NCBI RefSeq assembly: GCF_001528665.1
Contig: NZ_BBYJ01000013.1
Coordinates: 1 to 64,000, forward strand
Reading direction: 5' to 3'
DNA length: 64,000 bases
DNA from: Microtetraspora malaysiensis
GTDB taxonomy: Bacteria; Actinomycetota; Actinomycetes; Streptosporangiales; Streptosporangiaceae
Part shown: in pieces, positions 7,998 to 20,175 of the stretch
Numbering within the stretch: position 1 is the first letter of the stretch
Layout: every line of letters starts with the position of its first letter
Notes under the pieces: model-generated
Database searches by the model: none
The model's input: only the letters and a program-made list of their open reading frames with translations
What the model was told of the DNA's origin: nothing
Position numbers and translations under genes: made by a program

Positions 7998-10900
7998 ATG
8001 AATCCAATTTCTTTTCGAGAAAACCTGGCCCGGTTGTTCGAGGCGCGGGTGGCGGCGGCGCCGGATGCCGAGGCGGTGGTCTGCGGTGAGGTCCGGCTGT
8101 CGGCGGCCGAGCTGAACGCGCGGGCCAACGCGCTGGCGCGGCGGCTGGTGGCCGCCGGGGTCGGGCCCGAGTCGCCGGTGGTGGTGTTGATGGAGCGGTC
8201 GGCGGACGTGGTGGTGACGCTGCTGGCGGTGGTCAAGGCCGGCGGGGTGTACGTGCCGTTGCATCCGGGTTATCCGGTGGAGCGGATGCGCTGGGTCGTG
8301 GAGGAGACCGGCGCGCGGGTCGTGGTGACCGACGAGGTCTTCGCGGGACACGAGCTGATGGGGCACGTGCAGGCCATGGTCGTGGGGGCGCAGGGCGACC
8401 GGGAGAACCTGGGGCTGGAGATCGACCCGCGCCGACTGGCGTATGTGATGTTCACCTCGGGGTCGACGGGGGTGCCCAAGGGCGTCGCGGTGACCCACCG
8501 CAATGTTGCCGCCTTCGCCGCCGACCGCCTCTGGCACGGCCCCGAGCATCGAAGGGTCCTGTTCCACACGGCGTCCTCCTTCGACGTCTCCATGTACGAG
8601 TTGTGGGTGCCGCTGCTCAACGGCGGGACCGTGGTCGTGGCCCCACCCGGCGTGGTGGACGCGTCGGTGGTGAAGTGGGCGCTGGAGGAGGAGCGGGTCA
8701 CCGGGGTGTTTCTGACGACCGGCCTGTTCAACGTGCTGGCCGAGGAGTCGCCCGCCGTGCTGGCCGCCGTGCCGGAGCTGTGGATCGCGGGCGAGGCCGC
8801 GTCCCCGGTCACGGTGGAGCACGTCCTGAGGGCGGGCGGCAACGTCCACAACGGCTACGGCCCCACCGAGACCACGATCTACGCCACCGCCCACCACGTG
8901 ACCGAGCCCGGCGACATCGTCCCGATCGGCCAGCCGCTCGACGGCACGCATGCCTACGTCCTGGACGACAGGCTCCGCCCGGCGCCCACCGGCGTGCCCG
9001 GCGAGCTCTACATCGCCGGAGAGCACCTGGCCCGCGGCTACCTCGGCCGCCCGGCCCTGACCGCCGAGCGCTTCGTCGCCTGCCCTTACGGCGAGCCCGG
9101 AACGCGCATGTACCGCACGGGCGACCTCGTCCGCCGGCTCCCCGACGGCCTCCTCGACTACGTCGGGCGGGCCGACCAGCAGGTCAAGATCCGCGGCATC
9201 CGCATCGAGCTCGGCGAGATCGAGACCACCCTCGCCCGGCACCCCGCCATAGCCCAGATCGTGGTCCTGGCCAGACACGACCACCTCGCAGACAAACGCC
9301 TGGTCGCCTACCTGGTCCCCGGCGACACCTCAGCACCGGAAACCGACCTCTCCGGCCAGGTGCGGCGCTTCGCCGAGGAGACGCTCCCCGCCTGCATGGT
9401 CCCCTCCGCCTTCGTCGTCCTGGACACCCTCCCGCTCAACCACAACGGCAAGGTCGACCGGCACGCCCTGCCCGCGCCCGAGACGGTGGCCTCCGGCACG
9501 GCGCCGCGCACGCCGGTCGAGGAGATACTCTGCGGGCTGTTCGCGCAGGTGCTCGCCGTGCCGGGGATCGGGATCGACGACGACTTCTTCGCGATGGGCG
9601 GGCATTCGCTGCTGGCCATGCGGGTGGTGGCCGGGATCAGGTCGGCGCTCTCCATCGAGCTGCAGGTGGGGACGGTCTTCGAGGCGCCCACCATCGCCGG
9701 GCTCGCGGTCAGGATCGAGGAGGCGAGGGGCGAGGGCATCGGCAGGGCCAGGCCGCCGCTGATCCGCTCGGGGGATTCGGAACAGCCGTCGCTCTCCTTC
9801 GCCCAGCACCGGATCTGGATCATCGACCAGCTCGCGGAGTCGGCCGGGCTCTACACCATCCCGCTGGTCCTGCGGCTGTCCGGGCGGCTGGACAGGGCCG
9901 CGCTGAAAGCGGCTCTCGGGGACGTGGTGCGGCGGCATGAGACGCTGCGGACGGTCTTCCCCTCGCTGGACGGCCAGCCGCGGCAGCGCGTGCTGGACGC
10001 CGTGCCCGAGCTACCAACGACGGAGATCGACGAGGCGGAGCTCGGTCCGGCGGTGGAGAAGGCGGCGATGTCCGCCTTCGACCTCTCAGCCGAGCTGCCG
10101 GTGCGGGCGTGCCTGTTCGCCCTGAGGCCCGACGGCCCCGGCGAGCACGACGAGCACGTGCTGGTGCTGCTGCTCCACCACATCGCCGCCGACGGGTGGT
10201 CGATGGCTCCGCTCAGGCGTGACCTGGCCGTGGCCTACGCGGCCCGCACGCGCGGTGAGGCTCCCGTGTGGGAGCCACTGCCCGTGCGCTACTCGGACTA
10301 CACCCCGTGGCAGCGCGACCTGCTCGGGGACGCGGCGGACCCGGGCAGCCTCATGAGCACGCAGACCGGCTACTGGCGGGAGGCCCTTGCGGGATTGCCC
10401 GACGAGCTGGCGCTGCCCGCCGACAGACCCCGGCCACCGGTGGCGGGGCATCGGGGCGAGTCCGTGCCCCTGCGGTTCTCGCCCGAGCTGCACGGGCGGC
10501 TGCTCACCCTGGCCAGGGCCAACCAGGCCACACTGTTCATGGCCTTGCAGGCCGGGCTGGCCGCACTGCTGACCCGGCTGGGCGCGGGAACCGACGTGCC
10601 GATCGGCTCGCCCGTGGCCGGCCGTACCGACGAGGCGCTGGACGACCTGGTCGGTTTCTTCGTCAACACGCTGGTGCTGCGCACCGACACCTCGGGCGAC
10701 CCGAGCTTCCGCGAGCTGCTGGCCAGGGTCAGGGATGTGGGTCTGGCGGCGTACTCGCACCAGGACGTGCCGTTCGAGCACCTGGTGGAGGCGCTCAACC
10801 CGGTAAGGCTCCCCGGCCGTAACCCGCTCTTCCAGGTGATGCTCGCTCTGGAGAACACCCCGGATGACAAGACCGAGCTGCCCGGCCTGACGGTGACGCC

Positions 10901-12938
10901 CGATCCCGCCTACTCGCTGTACGGCTTGAGCGGCGCGAAGTGCGATCTGCTGTTCGGCCTCAGCGAGAGCTTCTCCACCGGTGCCCCCACAGGGATCGAC
11001 GGGGTGCTGCAGTACGCGACCGACCTGTTCGACCGCGACACGGCGGAGTCGATCGCCGCGCGGCTGGTGAGGCTGCTGGAGGCGGTGACGGCGGATCCGG
11101 ACGTCCGGGTCGGGGAGGTGGAGCTGCTCGCTCCCGAGGAGCGGCAGACCTTGCTGGAGAAGTGGAACGCCACGTCGGCCCCGCTCCCGGGAGGCGACCT
11201 GGCCCGGTTGTTCGAGGCGCGGGTGGCGGCGGCGCCGGATGCCGAGGCGGTGGTCTGCGGTGAGGTCCGGCTGTCGGCGGCCGAGCTGAACGCGCGGGCC
11301 AACGCGCTGGCGCGGCGGCTGGTGGCCGCCGGGGTCGGGCCCGAGTCGCCGGTGGTGGTGTTGATGGAGCGGTCGGCGGACGTGGTGGTGACGCTGCTGG
11401 CGGTGGTCAAGGCCGGCGGGGTGTACGTGCCGTTGCATCCGGGTTATCCGGTGGAGCGGATGCGCTGGGTCGTGGAGGAGACCGGCGCGCGGGTCGTGGT
11501 GACCGACGAGGTCTTCGCGGGACACGAGCTGATGGGGCACGTGCAGGCCATGGTCGTGGGGGCGCAGGGCGACCGGGAGAACCTGGGGCTGGAGATCGAC
11601 CCGCGCCGACTGGCGTATGTGATGTTCACCTCGGGGTCGACGGGGGTGCCCAAGGGCGTCGCGGTGACCCACCGCAATGTTGCCGCCTTCGCCGCCGACC
11701 GCCTCTGGTGGGGGCACGACCGGGTGCTGGCGCATTCCGCGTTCGCCTTCGACGCCTCCACCTACGAGCTGTGGGTGCCGCTGCTCAACGGCGGGACCGT
11801 GGTCGTGGCCCCGCCCGGCCCGCTCGACGCCCCCGCCCTGGAGCGGGCGGTGCGCCAGGAGCGGGTGTCCGGGGTGTTTCTGACGACCGGCCTGTTCAAC
11901 GCACTGGCCGAGGAGTCACCCGCCGTGCTGGCCGCCGTACCGGAACTGTGGCAGGGCGGTGAGGCGGCGTCTCCCGCTGCGGTGGAGCGGGTCGTCCTCG
12001 CCGGTGGCGTCGTCAACAACGGCTACGGTCCCACCGAGACGACGACGTTCGCGCTCTCCTACCGGGTGGCGGAACCGTCTTCGGGCGCCGTCCCCATCGG
12101 GAGTCCGCTCGACAACACACGTGCCTACGTCCTGGACGACAGGCTCCGCCCGGTGCCCACCGGCGTGCCCGGCGAGCTCTACATCGCCGGAGAGCACCTG
12201 GCCCGCGGCTACCTCGGCCGCCCGGACCTGACCGCCGAACGCTTCGTCGCCGCCCCCTACGGCGAGCCCGGAACGCGCATGTACCGCACGGGCGACCTGG
12301 TACGGCGTCGCGGCGACGGCCTCCTCGACTACGTCGGGCGGGCCGATCAGCAGGTCAAGATCCGCGGTTTCCGCATCGAGCTCGGCGAGATCGAGACCAC
12401 CCTCGCCCGGCATCCCGCCATAGCCCAGATCGTGGTCCTGGCCAGACACGACCAGCCCGGGGACAAACGCCTGGTCGCCTACCTGGTCCCCGGCGACACC
12501 TCAGCACCGGAAACCGACCTCTCCGGCCAGGTGCGGCGCTTCGCCGAGGAGACGCTCCCCGCCTACATGGTCCCCTCCGCCTTCGTCGTCCTGGACGCCC
12601 TCCCGCTCAACCACAACGGCAAGGTCGACCGCCACGCCCTGCCCACGCCCGTGTGGCAGGAGCCGGCCGCCGTGACGCAGGGGCCCAGGACCGAGGCGGA
12701 GAAACTGGTCGCGGAGGTCTGGGCCGAGGTGCTCGGGCTGGAGCGGGTCGGCGTGCACGACGACTTCTTCGCTCTCGGCGGCAACTCGCTGCTGGCCATC
12801 AGGGTCGCCGCCAGGGTCAGAGCGGCCGTCGACCTGGAGATCCCGGTCAACGCGGTCTTCACCCATCCCACGGTCGAAAAGCTGGCCGACACCGTCGAGG
12901 CGCTGCTGATCGCCGCCATCGAAGGACAGATCCCGTAG
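7998..12938 (+). CDS. NRPS A: dimodular A-T-C-A-T synthetase
   Basis: A 1646-residue nonribosomal peptide synthetase; GGAG lies 5 bases before ATG 7998. Domain order: A1 (about 8-495, [12 protein letters not shown]), T1 (GGHSLL, Ser537), C (about 590-1060, HHIAADGWS at 727-735), A2 (about 1068-1550), T2 (GGNSLL, Ser1597). It begins with adenylation and has no leading condensation domain, so it should start the chain; there is no epimerase. My manual pocket readings (GrsA numbering) are D-V-Y-F-W-A-G-I-Y-K for A1, which I cannot assign, and D-A-Y-F-W-G-G-T-F-K for A2, which resembles Val/Ile-type codes. The two A domains share a 512-bp perfect repeat. NRPS B starts 30 bases downstream. Confidence 0.95.
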   Translation: MNPISFRENLARLFEARVAAAPDAEAVVCGEVRLSAAELNARANALARRLVAAGVGPESPVVVLMERSADVVVTLLAVVKAGGVYVPLHPGYPVERMRWVVEETGARVVVTDEVFAGHELMGHVQAMVVGAQGDRENLGLEIDPRRLAYVMFTSGSTGVPKGVAVTHRNVAAFAADRLWHGPEHRRVLFHTASSFDVSMYELWVPLLNGGTVVVAPPGVVDASVVKWALEEERVTGVFLTTGLFNVLAEESPAVLAAVPELWIAGEAASPVTVEHVLRAGGNVHNGYGPTETTIYATAHHVTEPGDIVPIGQPLDGTHAYVLDDRLRPAPTGVPGELYIAGEHLARGYLGRPALTAERFVACPYGEPGTRMYRTGDLVRRLPDGLLDYVGRADQQVKIRGIRIELGEIETTLARHPAIAQIVVLARHDHLADKRLVAYLVPGDTSAPETDLSGQVRRFAEETLPACMVPSAFVVLDTLPLNHNGKVDRHALPAPETVASGTAPRTPVEEILCGLFAQVLAVPGIGIDDDFFAMGGHSLLAMRVVAGIRSALSIELQVGTVFEAPTIAGLAVRIEEARGEGIGRARPPLIRSGDSEQPSLSFAQHRIWIIDQLAESAGLYTIPLVLRLSGRLDRAALKAALGDVVRRHETLRTVFPSLDGQPRQRVLDAVPELPTTEIDEAELGPAVEKAAMSAFDLSAELPVRACLFALRPDGPGEHDEHVLVLLLHHIAADGWSMAPLRRDLAVAYAARTRGEAPVWEPLPVRYSDYTPWQRDLLGDAADPGSLMSTQTGYWREALAGLPDELALPADRPRPPVAGHRGESVPLRFSPELHGRLLTLARANQATLFMALQAGLAALLTRLGAGTDVPIGSPVAGRTDEALDDLVGFFVNTLVLRTDTSGDPSFRELLARVRDVGLAAYSHQDVPFEHLVEALNPVRLPGRNPLFQVMLALENTPDDKTELPGLTVTPDPAYSLYGLSGAKCDLLFGLSESFSTGAPTGIDGVLQYATDLFDRDTAESIAARLVRLLEAVTADPDVRVGEVELLAPEERQTLLEKWNATSAPLPGGDLARLFEARVAAAPDAEAVVCGEVRLSAAELNARANALARRLVAAGVGPESPVVVLMERSADVVVTLLAVVKAGGVYVPLHPGYPVERMRWVVEETGARVVVTDEVFAGHELMGHVQAMVVGAQGDRENLGLEIDPRRLAYVMFTSGSTGVPKGVAVTHRNVAAFAADRLWWGHDRVLAHSAFAFDASTYELWVPLLNGGTVVVAPPGPLDAPALERAVRQERVSGVFLTTGLFNALAEESPAVLAAVPELWQGGEAASPAAVERVVLAGGVVNNGYGPTETTTFALSYRVAEPSSGAVPIGSPLDNTRAYVLDDRLRPVPTGVPGELYIAGEHLARGYLGRPDLTAERFVAAPYGEPGTRMYRTGDLVRRRGDGLLDYVGRADQQVKIRGFRIELGEIETTLARHPAIAQIVVLARHDQPGDKRLVAYLVPGDTSAPETDLSGQVRRFAEETLPAYMVPSAFVVLDALPLNHNGKVDRHALPTPVWQEPAAVTQGPRTEAEKLVAEVWAEVLGLERVGVHDDFFALGGNSLLAIRVAARVRAAVDLEIPVNAVFTHPTVEKLADTVEALLIAAIEGQIP
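8023..8534 (+). repeat. 512-bp perfect direct repeat, copy 1 (A1 N-terminal part)
   Basis: Identical base for base to 11197-11708, offset 3174. It encodes the A1-A3 motif half of the first adenylation domain of NRPS A. Identity stops just before the substrate-pocket core. Confidence 0.95.
11197..11708 (+). repeat. 512-bp perfect direct repeat, copy 2 (A2 N-terminal part)
   Basis: Second copy of 8023-8534. High identity resumes after the divergent core, from about 12122 (compare 8951), to about 12651 near the end of the adenylation domain, with scattered single-base differences. Confidence 0.95.
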
Positions 12939-12967
12939 TTCCCCCTCATGAATGGAAGAAGTCCCGG

Positions 12968-15900
12968 ATGACCGAGCAGCTGTCGGAGCGCGCCGTCGCT
13001 CTCACGGCCGACAAACGCGCCCTCCTGTCGCAGCGACTGCGCGGGCGAGCGGCGAGCACCACCGTCCAGCCCCGCGCCGCGGGGACCGAGCCGCCGCCGT
13101 CCAGCGGGCAGGAGCGGTTGTGGTTCATGGAGCAGTTCGCTCCGGGGAACGTCGCCTACACGCTCCCAGTGGCCATGCGCCTGAGGGGCGAACTGGAGGT
13201 CACACTGCTGGAAGAGGCGCTGACGGCGCTGGTGACCAGGCACGAGGCCCTGCGGACACGGTTCCCCACCACCCAGGACGGGCAGCCGAGGGTCGTCGTC
13301 GACGAGCCTGGGCCCGTCACGCTGAAGATCACCGAATCGGAGACCCCCGAGCGGGCGGCCGAGATCGTCGGCGAGGAGTTGATCCGGCCGTTCGACCTGG
13401 CGGCCGACGCGCTGCTGCGGGCGTCGCTGATCCGCATCGGGCCGGACGACCACGTGCTCCTGCTCGTCGTCCACCACATCGTAAGCGACGGCCAGTCGCT
13501 GGAGATCATGGTCGACGAGCTGCTCAAGCTGTACGGCGGACTCCGCGAGGGCACGCCCGCGGCGCTGCCCGAACCGGCCGTCCAGTTCGGCGACTTCGCC
13601 GCCTGGGAGCAGGCGCGGCTGGCGGGGCCCGCCGTCGAGCCCGACGCCGCCTTCTGGCGCGAGCAGCTCGCCGGGCTGCCCGACCTGGAGCTGCCCACCG
13701 ACCGGCCGCGCCCGGCCGAGCAGCGTTTCGACGGCGCTGTCCACGCCTTCACCTGGGACGCCGAGCTGACCGGGGCCGTGCGCGCCCTCGGCAGGGCACA
13801 CACCGCCACGCTCTACATGACCCTGCTCGCGGCATACCAGGCGGTGCTCGCCCGGCACGCGGGCCAGGACGACTTCGCGGTGGGCTCACCGGTGGCCGGA
13901 CGGCCCTACCAGGAGCTGGAGGGTGTGGTCGGCGCCTTCGTCAACATGGTGACCCTGCGCAGCCGTACCAGCGACGACCCGACCGTCGCCCAACACCTGC
14001 TCCGCACCAGGGAGACCGTGCTCGGCGCGCTCGCGCACCAGGACCATCCCTTCCATCGGCTCGTCAACGACCTGCGGGTGGAGCGGGACCCCAGCCGTTC
14101 GGCGATCTTCCAGGCGACTTTCGCGCTCGCCGACCAGGCGGTCCGCGCCACGACCGTGGCCGGGCTGGACATCAGCCCGTTCGATCCGCCGCTCGCGGTC
14201 ACCCAGTTCGACCTGGCGCTGTACGTCAACGAGACCGACGAAGGGTTGAGCGGCTTCTTCACCTACCGCACCGACCTGTTCGAGCCCGCGTCCGTCGAGC
14301 GCATCGAGCGCTCGATGCGGCTCTTCCTCCAAGGTGCCGTCGCCGACCACGACCACCGCCTGTCCGAGGTGTCGCTGCTCGGCGAGGAGGAGCGCGAGTC
14401 GCTACTCGGCGACTGGGCGGGCACCCGCACCTGGCGGCCCGCGCACCGCACGCTCGGCGAGATGGCCGAGGCCCAGGCGGCGCGGACCCCGGACGCGGTC
14501 GCCCTCGTCGCCGGGGAGCGCTCGCTCACCTTCGCCGAGCTGCACCGCCGGGCCAACCGGCTGGCCAGGCACTTGCGGGACTCCGGCGTCGGCCCCGACG
14601 CGCGCGTCGCGATCTGCCTGGACGGGACCGTGGACGCCGCGGTCGCGATCCTCGCGGTGCTCAAGGCGGGCGGCGCCTACCTGCCGCTCGACCCCGAGCA
14701 GCCGCGTGACCGGCTGGAGTTCCTGCTCGCCGACTCGTCGGCCGTCGTGCTGATCACCGATTCGGCGCTGCGCGACCGGGCGGCCGGTTTCACCGGCACG
14801 GTCGTCGAGCTGGACCGGCTGGCCGACGAAGGCGACGACTCGCCGCTGGAACCGCTCGCCGGCCCCGGCGACCTCGCCTACGTGATCTACACCTCCGGCA
14901 CCACCGGGCGGCCCAAGGGCGTCGGCGTCCAGCACCGGCACATCGTGGCCTACCTGGAGTACATCCGCGAGGAATACGACATCGTGCCCGACGCCGCCTT
15001 CGGGCTGCTCCAGTCGCTCGCCTTCGACTTCAGCATGCTGATGTTCTACCTGCCGCTCACCAACGGCGGCACCCTCCACCAGCTGCCCCGCCGCGGCTCC
15101 GCGCCCGAGCTGGCCGACGCCGTGCCGCGCCTCGACTACCTGAAGATGACGCCCTCTCACCTCGCCGCACTGGGCGCGGAGGTGGAGCCCGAGCGGCTGC
15201 TGCCGCGCCGGGCGCTCGTCCTGGCCGGCGAGGCGTCGCCGACCGCCTGGGTCCGCGATCTGGCCTCCCGCGCGGGCTGCGCGATCTTCAACAGCTACGG
15301 CCCCACCGAGACGGTCGTCGCGGTGACCACCGAGCGGGTGGACCCCCAGGCGCCCGCGGCCGGTACGGCCTGGCCCATCGGCCGCCCGCTCCCCGACGCC
15401 CGCGTCTACGTGCTGGACCAGGTGCTGCGCCTGGTGCCGCCGGGTGTCGCGGGCGAGCTCTACATCGGCGGCGACACCATGGCCCGCGGCTATCTCGGCC
15501 GCCCCGCACTGACCGCCGAGCGCTTCGTCGCCGACCCGTACGGCGCGGCCGGAGCACGCATGTACCGCACGGGCGACCTGGTCCGCAGGCTCGACGACGG
15601 GCGGCTGGAATTCCTCGGCCGCACCGACCACCAGGTGAAGATCCGCGGCTACCGGGTGGAACTCGGCGAGGTCGAGGCCGCGCTCGGCACGCTCCCCGGA
15701 GTCGTCCAGGGCGTCGTGGACCTGCGCGGCGACCACCTCGTCGCCTGGCTGGAGAAGGAGCCGGGCGCGCAGGAGGCCCCGGTGTCCGAGCTGCGGGCGC
15801 ACCTGCTCGACCGGCTGCCCGACTACATGGTCCCCGGGCGTTTCGCCTGGCTCGACCGCTTCCCGCTCCAGGCCCACGGCAAGGTGGACCGCAGGGCGCT

Positions 15901-18391
15901 GCCGGACCCCGAACCCGAGCGGCTGGACCAGCGGCCCGGCTACACCGCCCCGGCCGACCCGACCGAGGAGGCCATCGCCGCGATCTGGGCGGGTGTCCTC
16001 GACCTCGAACGGATCGGCACCGGCGACAACTTCTTCGACCTCGGCGGCCACTCGCTGCTGGCCACCCAGGTCGTGGCGAGAATGCGCAAGGCCTTCCCCG
16101 AGAGCAGGCCGCCGATCGGCGTGCTGGAGATGTTCCAGCACCCCACGGTCGCCGAGCTCGCCAGGCTCGCCACCGAACGCCAGGGCGAGACAGCCGCCCC
16201 CCGCCGGATGCTGGCCGAGCTGACCCGCCCGATCGATCCGAAGGACCGGGTCGGCTCCGTCATCTGCGTGCCGTACGGCGGCGCCAACGCGGTCGTCTAC
16301 CAGACGCTCGCCGACGCGATGCCCGCCGGCTACTCCCTCTACGCGGTCGCCGCCCCCGGACGTGAGCCGGGCGAGGAGGAACAGCTCTCCTTCGAGGAGG
16401 TGGCGGGGCTCTGCGTCGAGGAGATCGCCGAGCATCTCCGGGGCCCGATCGTGATCTACGGGCACTGCGCCCCCGGCAGCGCGCTGGCCGTGGAGCTGGC
16501 CCGGCGCATGGAGGCGTCGGGACGCGAGCTGGATGCCCTCTACCTGGGCGGCATCTTCCCCTTCGCCCGGCCCCGGGGCCGCTTCCTCGGCCCGCTGAGC
16601 AAACTGATCAGTGACCGGCTGTACGGCACCCGCACGATCGCGGCCGAGCTGCGCGCGCTCGGCGGCGACATGACGGGCCTCGACGAGGAGCAGGTGGCCT
16701 TCACCGTCGAGCTGATGCGCCGGGACGGCCGGATGGCCGAGGAGTACTTCACCCGGATCCTGGGGACCGAGCAGCCCCGGCTGAGAGCGCCGATCATCTC
16801 GGTCGTCGGCGAGCGCGACCCGAGCACCGAGTTCTACCAGGAGCGCTTCAAGGAGTGGTGCTTCCTGTCCGACTCCTCGTCGCTGGTCGTCATCGACGAG
16901 GCCGGGCACTTCTTCCCCAAGTATCGCGCCGACGAGCTCGCCCAGATCCTCACCGGCACCCACACCGCCGACGCGGCCTGGCGGGAGGCGCACTCGCGCG
17001 AGGCGGGCGGCACCTGGTGGCTCCAGGACAGCGTGGAGCGGCGGGCCGTGCGGGAGGAGCGCGAGCCGAGCATGCGCCGGTTCCTGCCCGTCGCGCTGGG
17101 GCAGCTCGTCTCGCTCACCGGGTCGGCCCTCACCGAGTTCGCGGTGCCGATCTGGATCTACACGGTCACCGGGTCACTGGCCCACTTCGGGCTCATCGCC
17201 CTGCTCGCCCTGGTGCCGGGCATCATCGTGGCCCCGCTGGCGGGCGCGGTGGTCGACCGCTACGACCGGCGGCGGGTGATGATCGCCGGCGACCTGGTGT
17301 CGGGAGTCACACAGGCGGTGATGCTCGCGCTGCTGCTGACCGACCGGCTCTCGGTCGGCCCGCTCTACGCGCTGATAGCCGTCGTCTCGGTCTCCGTGAC
17401 GTTCCAGCGGCTCGCCTACCAGGCGTCGATCCCGCAGCTGGTGCCCAAGCGCTACCTCGGGCACGCCAACGGCATCGTGCAGCTCGCGATCGGCACCGCC
17501 CAGTTCCTGGTCCCCCTCATCGCGGTCGGCCTACTCGCCGCGATCGGGCTGGAGGGCATCCTGACCATCCAGGTGGCGGCCTACACCTTCGCCATCGTCG
17601 TGGTCCTGTTCGTCAAGTTCCCCACCACGCTGGGGCTGCGCCGCCGTGAGCCGATCTCGGCCGAGATCGCAGGCGGCTTCCGCTTCTCGCTGGGACACCG
17701 GAGCTTCCGCGGCATGCTGTTCTTCTTCGCCGGCGTGAACCTCTTCCTGGCTCCCATGTTCGTCATGGTCTCGCCGCTCGTCCTCTCCTTCGCCCCGCTT
17801 CAGGCGGCCGGCGCGGTCGCGGTCGCGGCCGGGGCGGGCGCGATCACCGGCGGCGTCGTCATGAGCCTGTGGGGCGGCCCGACCCACCGCAGGCTGCGCG
17901 GCGCGATCGCCGCGACGATGCTGATGGCGGTCGCCGGCGTGCTGACCGGGCTGCGGCCCAGCCTCTGGCTGATCGGCGTCGGCGCCTTCGGCATGTCCTT
18001 CGCGCTGGCCCTGATCAACGGCACGATCATGACGATCATCCAGGTGAAGGTGCCGCACCGCTTCCAGGGGCGGATCATCGCGGTCAACACCATGATCGCC
18101 GCAGCCACCGTACCGCTCGGCTTCGGCGTCATCGCCCCCCTCGCCGGCCCGCTCCTCGATCCGCTGCTGGCCGTGGGCGGCCCGCTCGCGGACACCCTCG
18201 GCGCGGTCATCGGCACCGGGCCGGGGCGCGGGATCGGGCTTCTCTACCTGCTGTGCGGGCTCGGCATGGCGCTGCTGGTGCTCGCCGCCACCCGGATCGG
18301 AACCCTGGCGCGCTTCGACGACGAGGTGCCCGACGCCAAGCCCGACGACCTCATCGGCATCGAAGAGCTGGAAAGGACCCACGCATCGTGA
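12968..18391 (+). CDS. NRPS B: C-A-T-TE synthetase fused to an MFS transporter
   Basis: 1807 residues from ATG 12968, preceded by GGAAGAAG. Domains: C (about 40-480, HHIVSDGQS at 169), A (about 490-985, [11 protein letters not shown]; manual code D-F-L-K-V-A-S-V-A-K, unassigned), T (GGHSLL, Ser1029), thioesterase (about 1095-1335) and a complete MFS transporter (about 1369-1790, starting [20 protein letters not shown]). The MFS part has the loop [13 protein letters not shown] and resembles the EntS/MFS_3 type. In the thioesterase the nucleophile position is Cys1167 (YGHCAPG) instead of Ser, with His1314 (EAGHFF) as probable base. The protein should add the third residue, release the peptide and export it. 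Its TGA overlaps the GTG of the dioxygenase gene. Confidence 0.95.
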   Translation: MTEQLSERAVALTADKRALLSQRLRGRAASTTVQPRAAGTEPPPSSGQERLWFMEQFAPGNVAYTLPVAMRLRGELEVTLLEEALTALVTRHEALRTRFPTTQDGQPRVVVDEPGPVTLKITESETPERAAEIVGEELIRPFDLAADALLRASLIRIGPDDHVLLLVVHHIVSDGQSLEIMVDELLKLYGGLREGTPAALPEPAVQFGDFAAWEQARLAGPAVEPDAAFWREQLAGLPDLELPTDRPRPAEQRFDGAVHAFTWDAELTGAVRALGRAHTATLYMTLLAAYQAVLARHAGQDDFAVGSPVAGRPYQELEGVVGAFVNMVTLRSRTSDDPTVAQHLLRTRETVLGALAHQDHPFHRLVNDLRVERDPSRSAIFQATFALADQAVRATTVAGLDISPFDPPLAVTQFDLALYVNETDEGLSGFFTYRTDLFEPASVERIERSMRLFLQGAVADHDHRLSEVSLLGEEERESLLGDWAGTRTWRPAHRTLGEMAEAQAARTPDAVALVAGERSLTFAELHRRANRLARHLRDSGVGPDARVAICLDGTVDAAVAILAVLKAGGAYLPLDPEQPRDRLEFLLADSSAVVLITDSALRDRAAGFTGTVVELDRLADEGDDSPLEPLAGPGDLAYVIYTSGTTGRPKGVGVQHRHIVAYLEYIREEYDIVPDAAFGLLQSLAFDFSMLMFYLPLTNGGTLHQLPRRGSAPELADAVPRLDYLKMTPSHLAALGAEVEPERLLPRRALVLAGEASPTAWVRDLASRAGCAIFNSYGPTETVVAVTTERVDPQAPAAGTAWPIGRPLPDARVYVLDQVLRLVPPGVAGELYIGGDTMARGYLGRPALTAERFVADPYGAAGARMYRTGDLVRRLDDGRLEFLGRTDHQVKIRGYRVELGEVEAALGTLPGVVQGVVDLRGDHLVAWLEKEPGAQEAPVSELRAHLLDRLPDYMVPGRFAWLDRFPLQAHGKVDRRALPDPEPERLDQRPGYTAPADPTEEAIAAIWAGVLDLERIGTGDNFFDLGGHSLLATQVVARMRKAFPESRPPIGVLEMFQHPTVAELARLATERQGETAAPRRMLAELTRPIDPKDRVGSVICVPYGGANAVVYQTLADAMPAGYSLYAVAAPGREPGEEEQLSFEEVAGLCVEEIAEHLRGPIVIYGHCAPGSALAVELARRMEASGRELDALYLGGIFPFARPRGRFLGPLSKLISDRLYGTRTIAAELRALGGDMTGLDEEQVAFTVELMRRDGRMAEEYFTRILGTEQPRLRAPIISVVGERDPSTEFYQERFKEWCFLSDSSSLVVIDEAGHFFPKYRADELAQILTGTHTADAAWREAHSREAGGTWWLQDSVERRAVREEREPSMRRFLPVALGQLVSLTGSALTEFAVPIWIYTVTGSLAHFGLIALLALVPGIIVAPLAGAVVDRYDRRRVMIAGDLVSGVTQAVMLALLLTDRLSVGPLYALIAVVSVSVTFQRLAYQASIPQLVPKRYLGHANGIVQLAIGTAQFLVPLIAVGLLAAIGLEGILTIQVAAYTFAIVVVLFVKFPTTLGLRRREPISAEIAGGFRFSLGHRSFRGMLFFFAGVNLFLAPMFVMVSPLVLSFAPLQAAGAVAVAAGAGAITGGVVMSLWGGPTHRRLRGAIAATMLMAVAGVLTGLRPSLWLIGVGAFGMSFALALINGTIMTIIQVKVPHRFQGRIIAVNTMIAAATVPLGFGVIAPLAGPLLDPLLAVGGPLADTLGAVIGTGPGRGIGLLYLLCGLGMALLVLAATRIGTLARFDDEVPDAKPDDLIGIEELERTHAS

Positions 18392-19473
18392 ACACCACCA
18401 CCATCGCCTGGGAGGTCAGGGAGGGCAGGCCCGCCGCGGCCGACGCCCAGGGCTCGGACCTGGGCGAGACCTGCGACTGGCTGCGGGAGAACCGTGAGGC
18501 CATCCGTGCGGGCCTGGACGAGCACGGCGCCCTCTACCTGCGAGGGCTGCCGGTGAAGGGCGTGGAGGACTTCGCCGAGGTACGCGACGCCCTGATCGCC
18601 AAACTCGCCGGATATGTCGAGAAGGCCACCCCGCGCAGCCACTTCGGCAAGGACATCTACTCCTCCACCGACCTACCGCCGTCCCAGACGATCCGCCCGC
18701 ACAACGAGAACAGCTACGCGCTCAGCTTCCCCGGGCTGCTGATGTTCGGCTGCCTGATCGCCCCCGACGAGGGGGGCGCGACCCCGGTGACCGACGTGCG
18801 CAAGGTGCTGAGAAGCATCCCGCAGCCGCTGGCCGACCGGTTCCGCGCGCACGGCTGGTCCCTGGTGCGCAACTACGGCGACCACATCAGCCTCGGCTGG
18901 CGCACCGCATTCGGCACCGAGGACAGGGACGAGGTCGCCGCCTACTGCGCGGAGAACCACATCGCCCACGAGTGGGTCGGCGGCGACCAGCTGCGCACCG
19001 TGCAGCGCCGCTCGGCGACCATCCGCCACCCCGGAACCGGCGAGGAGGTCTGGTTCAACCACACGGTCTTCTGGAACGAGTGGGCGCTCGACCCGGAGAT
19101 CCGTGAGGTGTTCCTGGAGGACCTGGGCCACGACAACCTGCCTTTCAACACCGCCTACGGCGACGGCGAGCCGATCTCCAGGGAGGACGTGGAGACCATC
19201 GACGCGGCCTACTGCCAGGCGACGGTCAGGGAGACATGGCGGCCGGGTGACATTCTGATCGTCGACAACATCCTCGCCGCCCACGCCCGCGAGTCCTTCA
19301 AGGGGCCCCGCAAGATCGTGGTCACCATGGGCGACCCGGTCCCCCTGGACACCTGCGCCCCGACCGTCCAGCCGCAGGCCGGCTTCGCCAAGGCCACGGC
19401 CGGGGTGGGAACGAGGACCGGGGAGGCCGCCAAGCCTGCGAAGGCGCGCCGCTGGTTCGGCCGCCGCTCCTGA
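18388..19473 (+). CDS. TauD/SyrP-like Fe(II)/2-oxoglutarate dioxygenase
   Basis: 361 residues from GTG 18388, overlapping the NRPS B stop by four bases (GTGA) with GGAAAGGA upstream, so translation is probably coupled. The fold is of the TauD/TfdA type. The metal site is H105-N-E107 ([13 protein letters not shown]), with distal His299 ([10 protein letters not shown]). The HNE variant is typical of SyrP-like enzymes that hydroxylate an amino acid at the beta carbon, often while it is bound to an NRPS carrier domain. Here it most likely hydroxylates one residue of the locus 1 peptide. The C-terminal 40 residues are Ala/Lys-rich and probably disordered. Locus 2 has no counterpart in the window. 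Confidence 0.9.
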   Translation: MNTTTIAWEVREGRPAAADAQGSDLGETCDWLRENREAIRAGLDEHGALYLRGLPVKGVEDFAEVRDALIAKLAGYVEKATPRSHFGKDIYSSTDLPPSQTIRPHNENSYALSFPGLLMFGCLIAPDEGGATPVTDVRKVLRSIPQPLADRFRAHGWSLVRNYGDHISLGWRTAFGTEDRDEVAAYCAENHIAHEWVGGDQLRTVQRRSATIRHPGTGEEVWFNHTVFWNEWALDPEIREVFLEDLGHDNLPFNTAYGDGEPISREDVETIDAAYCQATVRETWRPGDILIVDNILAAHARESFKGPRKIVVTMGDPVPLDTCAPTVQPQAGFAKATAGVGTRTGEAAKPAKARRWFGRRS

Positions 19474-19694
19474 CCCGCCCGGCCCCTCATCCTGGGGGAC
19501 GGCTGCCCGGCCTTCTCCTCTGCGCCGGTCAGGGCCTGGCGTAAAGCCGCGGGAGCGGTGGCCGCGGGCCGGTCGTCCTCGATCGGAAAACCGTCGGGAC
19601 CGGCACGAAGGTCCACATGCTGACCTCCTTCGACCAGGCGGAGGCGCGCTCTCCGCCGATCGTCCTCGTACGCGCCTCCTCGCCGTCTACGCCG

Positions 19695-20165
19695 TCAGTC
19701 GCAGGGCCCGCCCGCGACGTAGATCACCTGTCCGGAGACGAACGAGGCCTCCTCGCGGACGAAGAACGACACCGTCGCGGCGATGTCCTCGGGACGGCCG
19801 GCCCGGCCGGCCGGGATCTGCGCGGCGGCCGCAGCCTTGAAGTCCTCGAACGGCACCCCGACCCGCGCGGCTGTGGCGGCCGTCATCTCGGTCTCGATGA
19901 ACCCCGGCGCGATCGCGTTCACGGTGACGCCGAACCTGCCCAGCTCGATCGCCAGTGGCTTGGTGAAACCCTGGAGACCGGCCTTGGCCGCCGTGTAGTT
20001 GGCCTGCCCCCGGTTGCCGAGCGCGGACGTGCTGGACAGGTTCACGATGCGCCCCCATCCGGCCTCGGTCATGTACTTCTGCGCCGCCCTGCTCATCAGG
20101 AACGCCCCGCGCAGGTGCACGCCCAGCACCGCGTCCCAGTCGTCCGCCGTCATCTTCGGGTTCAG
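19695..20165 (-). pseudogene. 5'-truncated short-chain dehydrogenase/reductase (FabG-like)
   Basis: The frame encodes the C-terminal two thirds of an SDR: KMTADDWDAVLGVHLRGAFL, the active-site stretch with NLSSTSALGNRGQANYTAAK (Ser, Tyr and Lys of the catalytic set), and the ending AGRPEDIAATVSFFV and SGQVIYVAGG. The N-terminal Rossmann half with TGxxxGIG is missing. Sequence upstream of about 20165 switches abruptly to the end of the vWA gene. It may have been a tailoring enzyme of locus 1 or an unrelated reductase cut by the insertion. A start at the internal ATG 20153 would give a protein without the cofactor-binding motif, so function is unlikely. Confidence 0.8.
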
Positions 20166-20175
20166 GTGGATTGGG

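Noticed and set aside
14402-16993. 863-codon minus-strand ORF opposite NRPS B
   Set aside because: Antisense shadow without recognisable motifs; the plus strand encodes canonical NRPS motifs throughout.
7998-18391. Siderophore biosynthesis as the role of locus 1
   Set aside because: MbtH and an EntS-like MFS part are suggestive. However, no iron-box palindrome, no siderophore-uptake genes, no hydroxamate or catecholate enzymes and no typical hydroxyornithine pocket code were seen.
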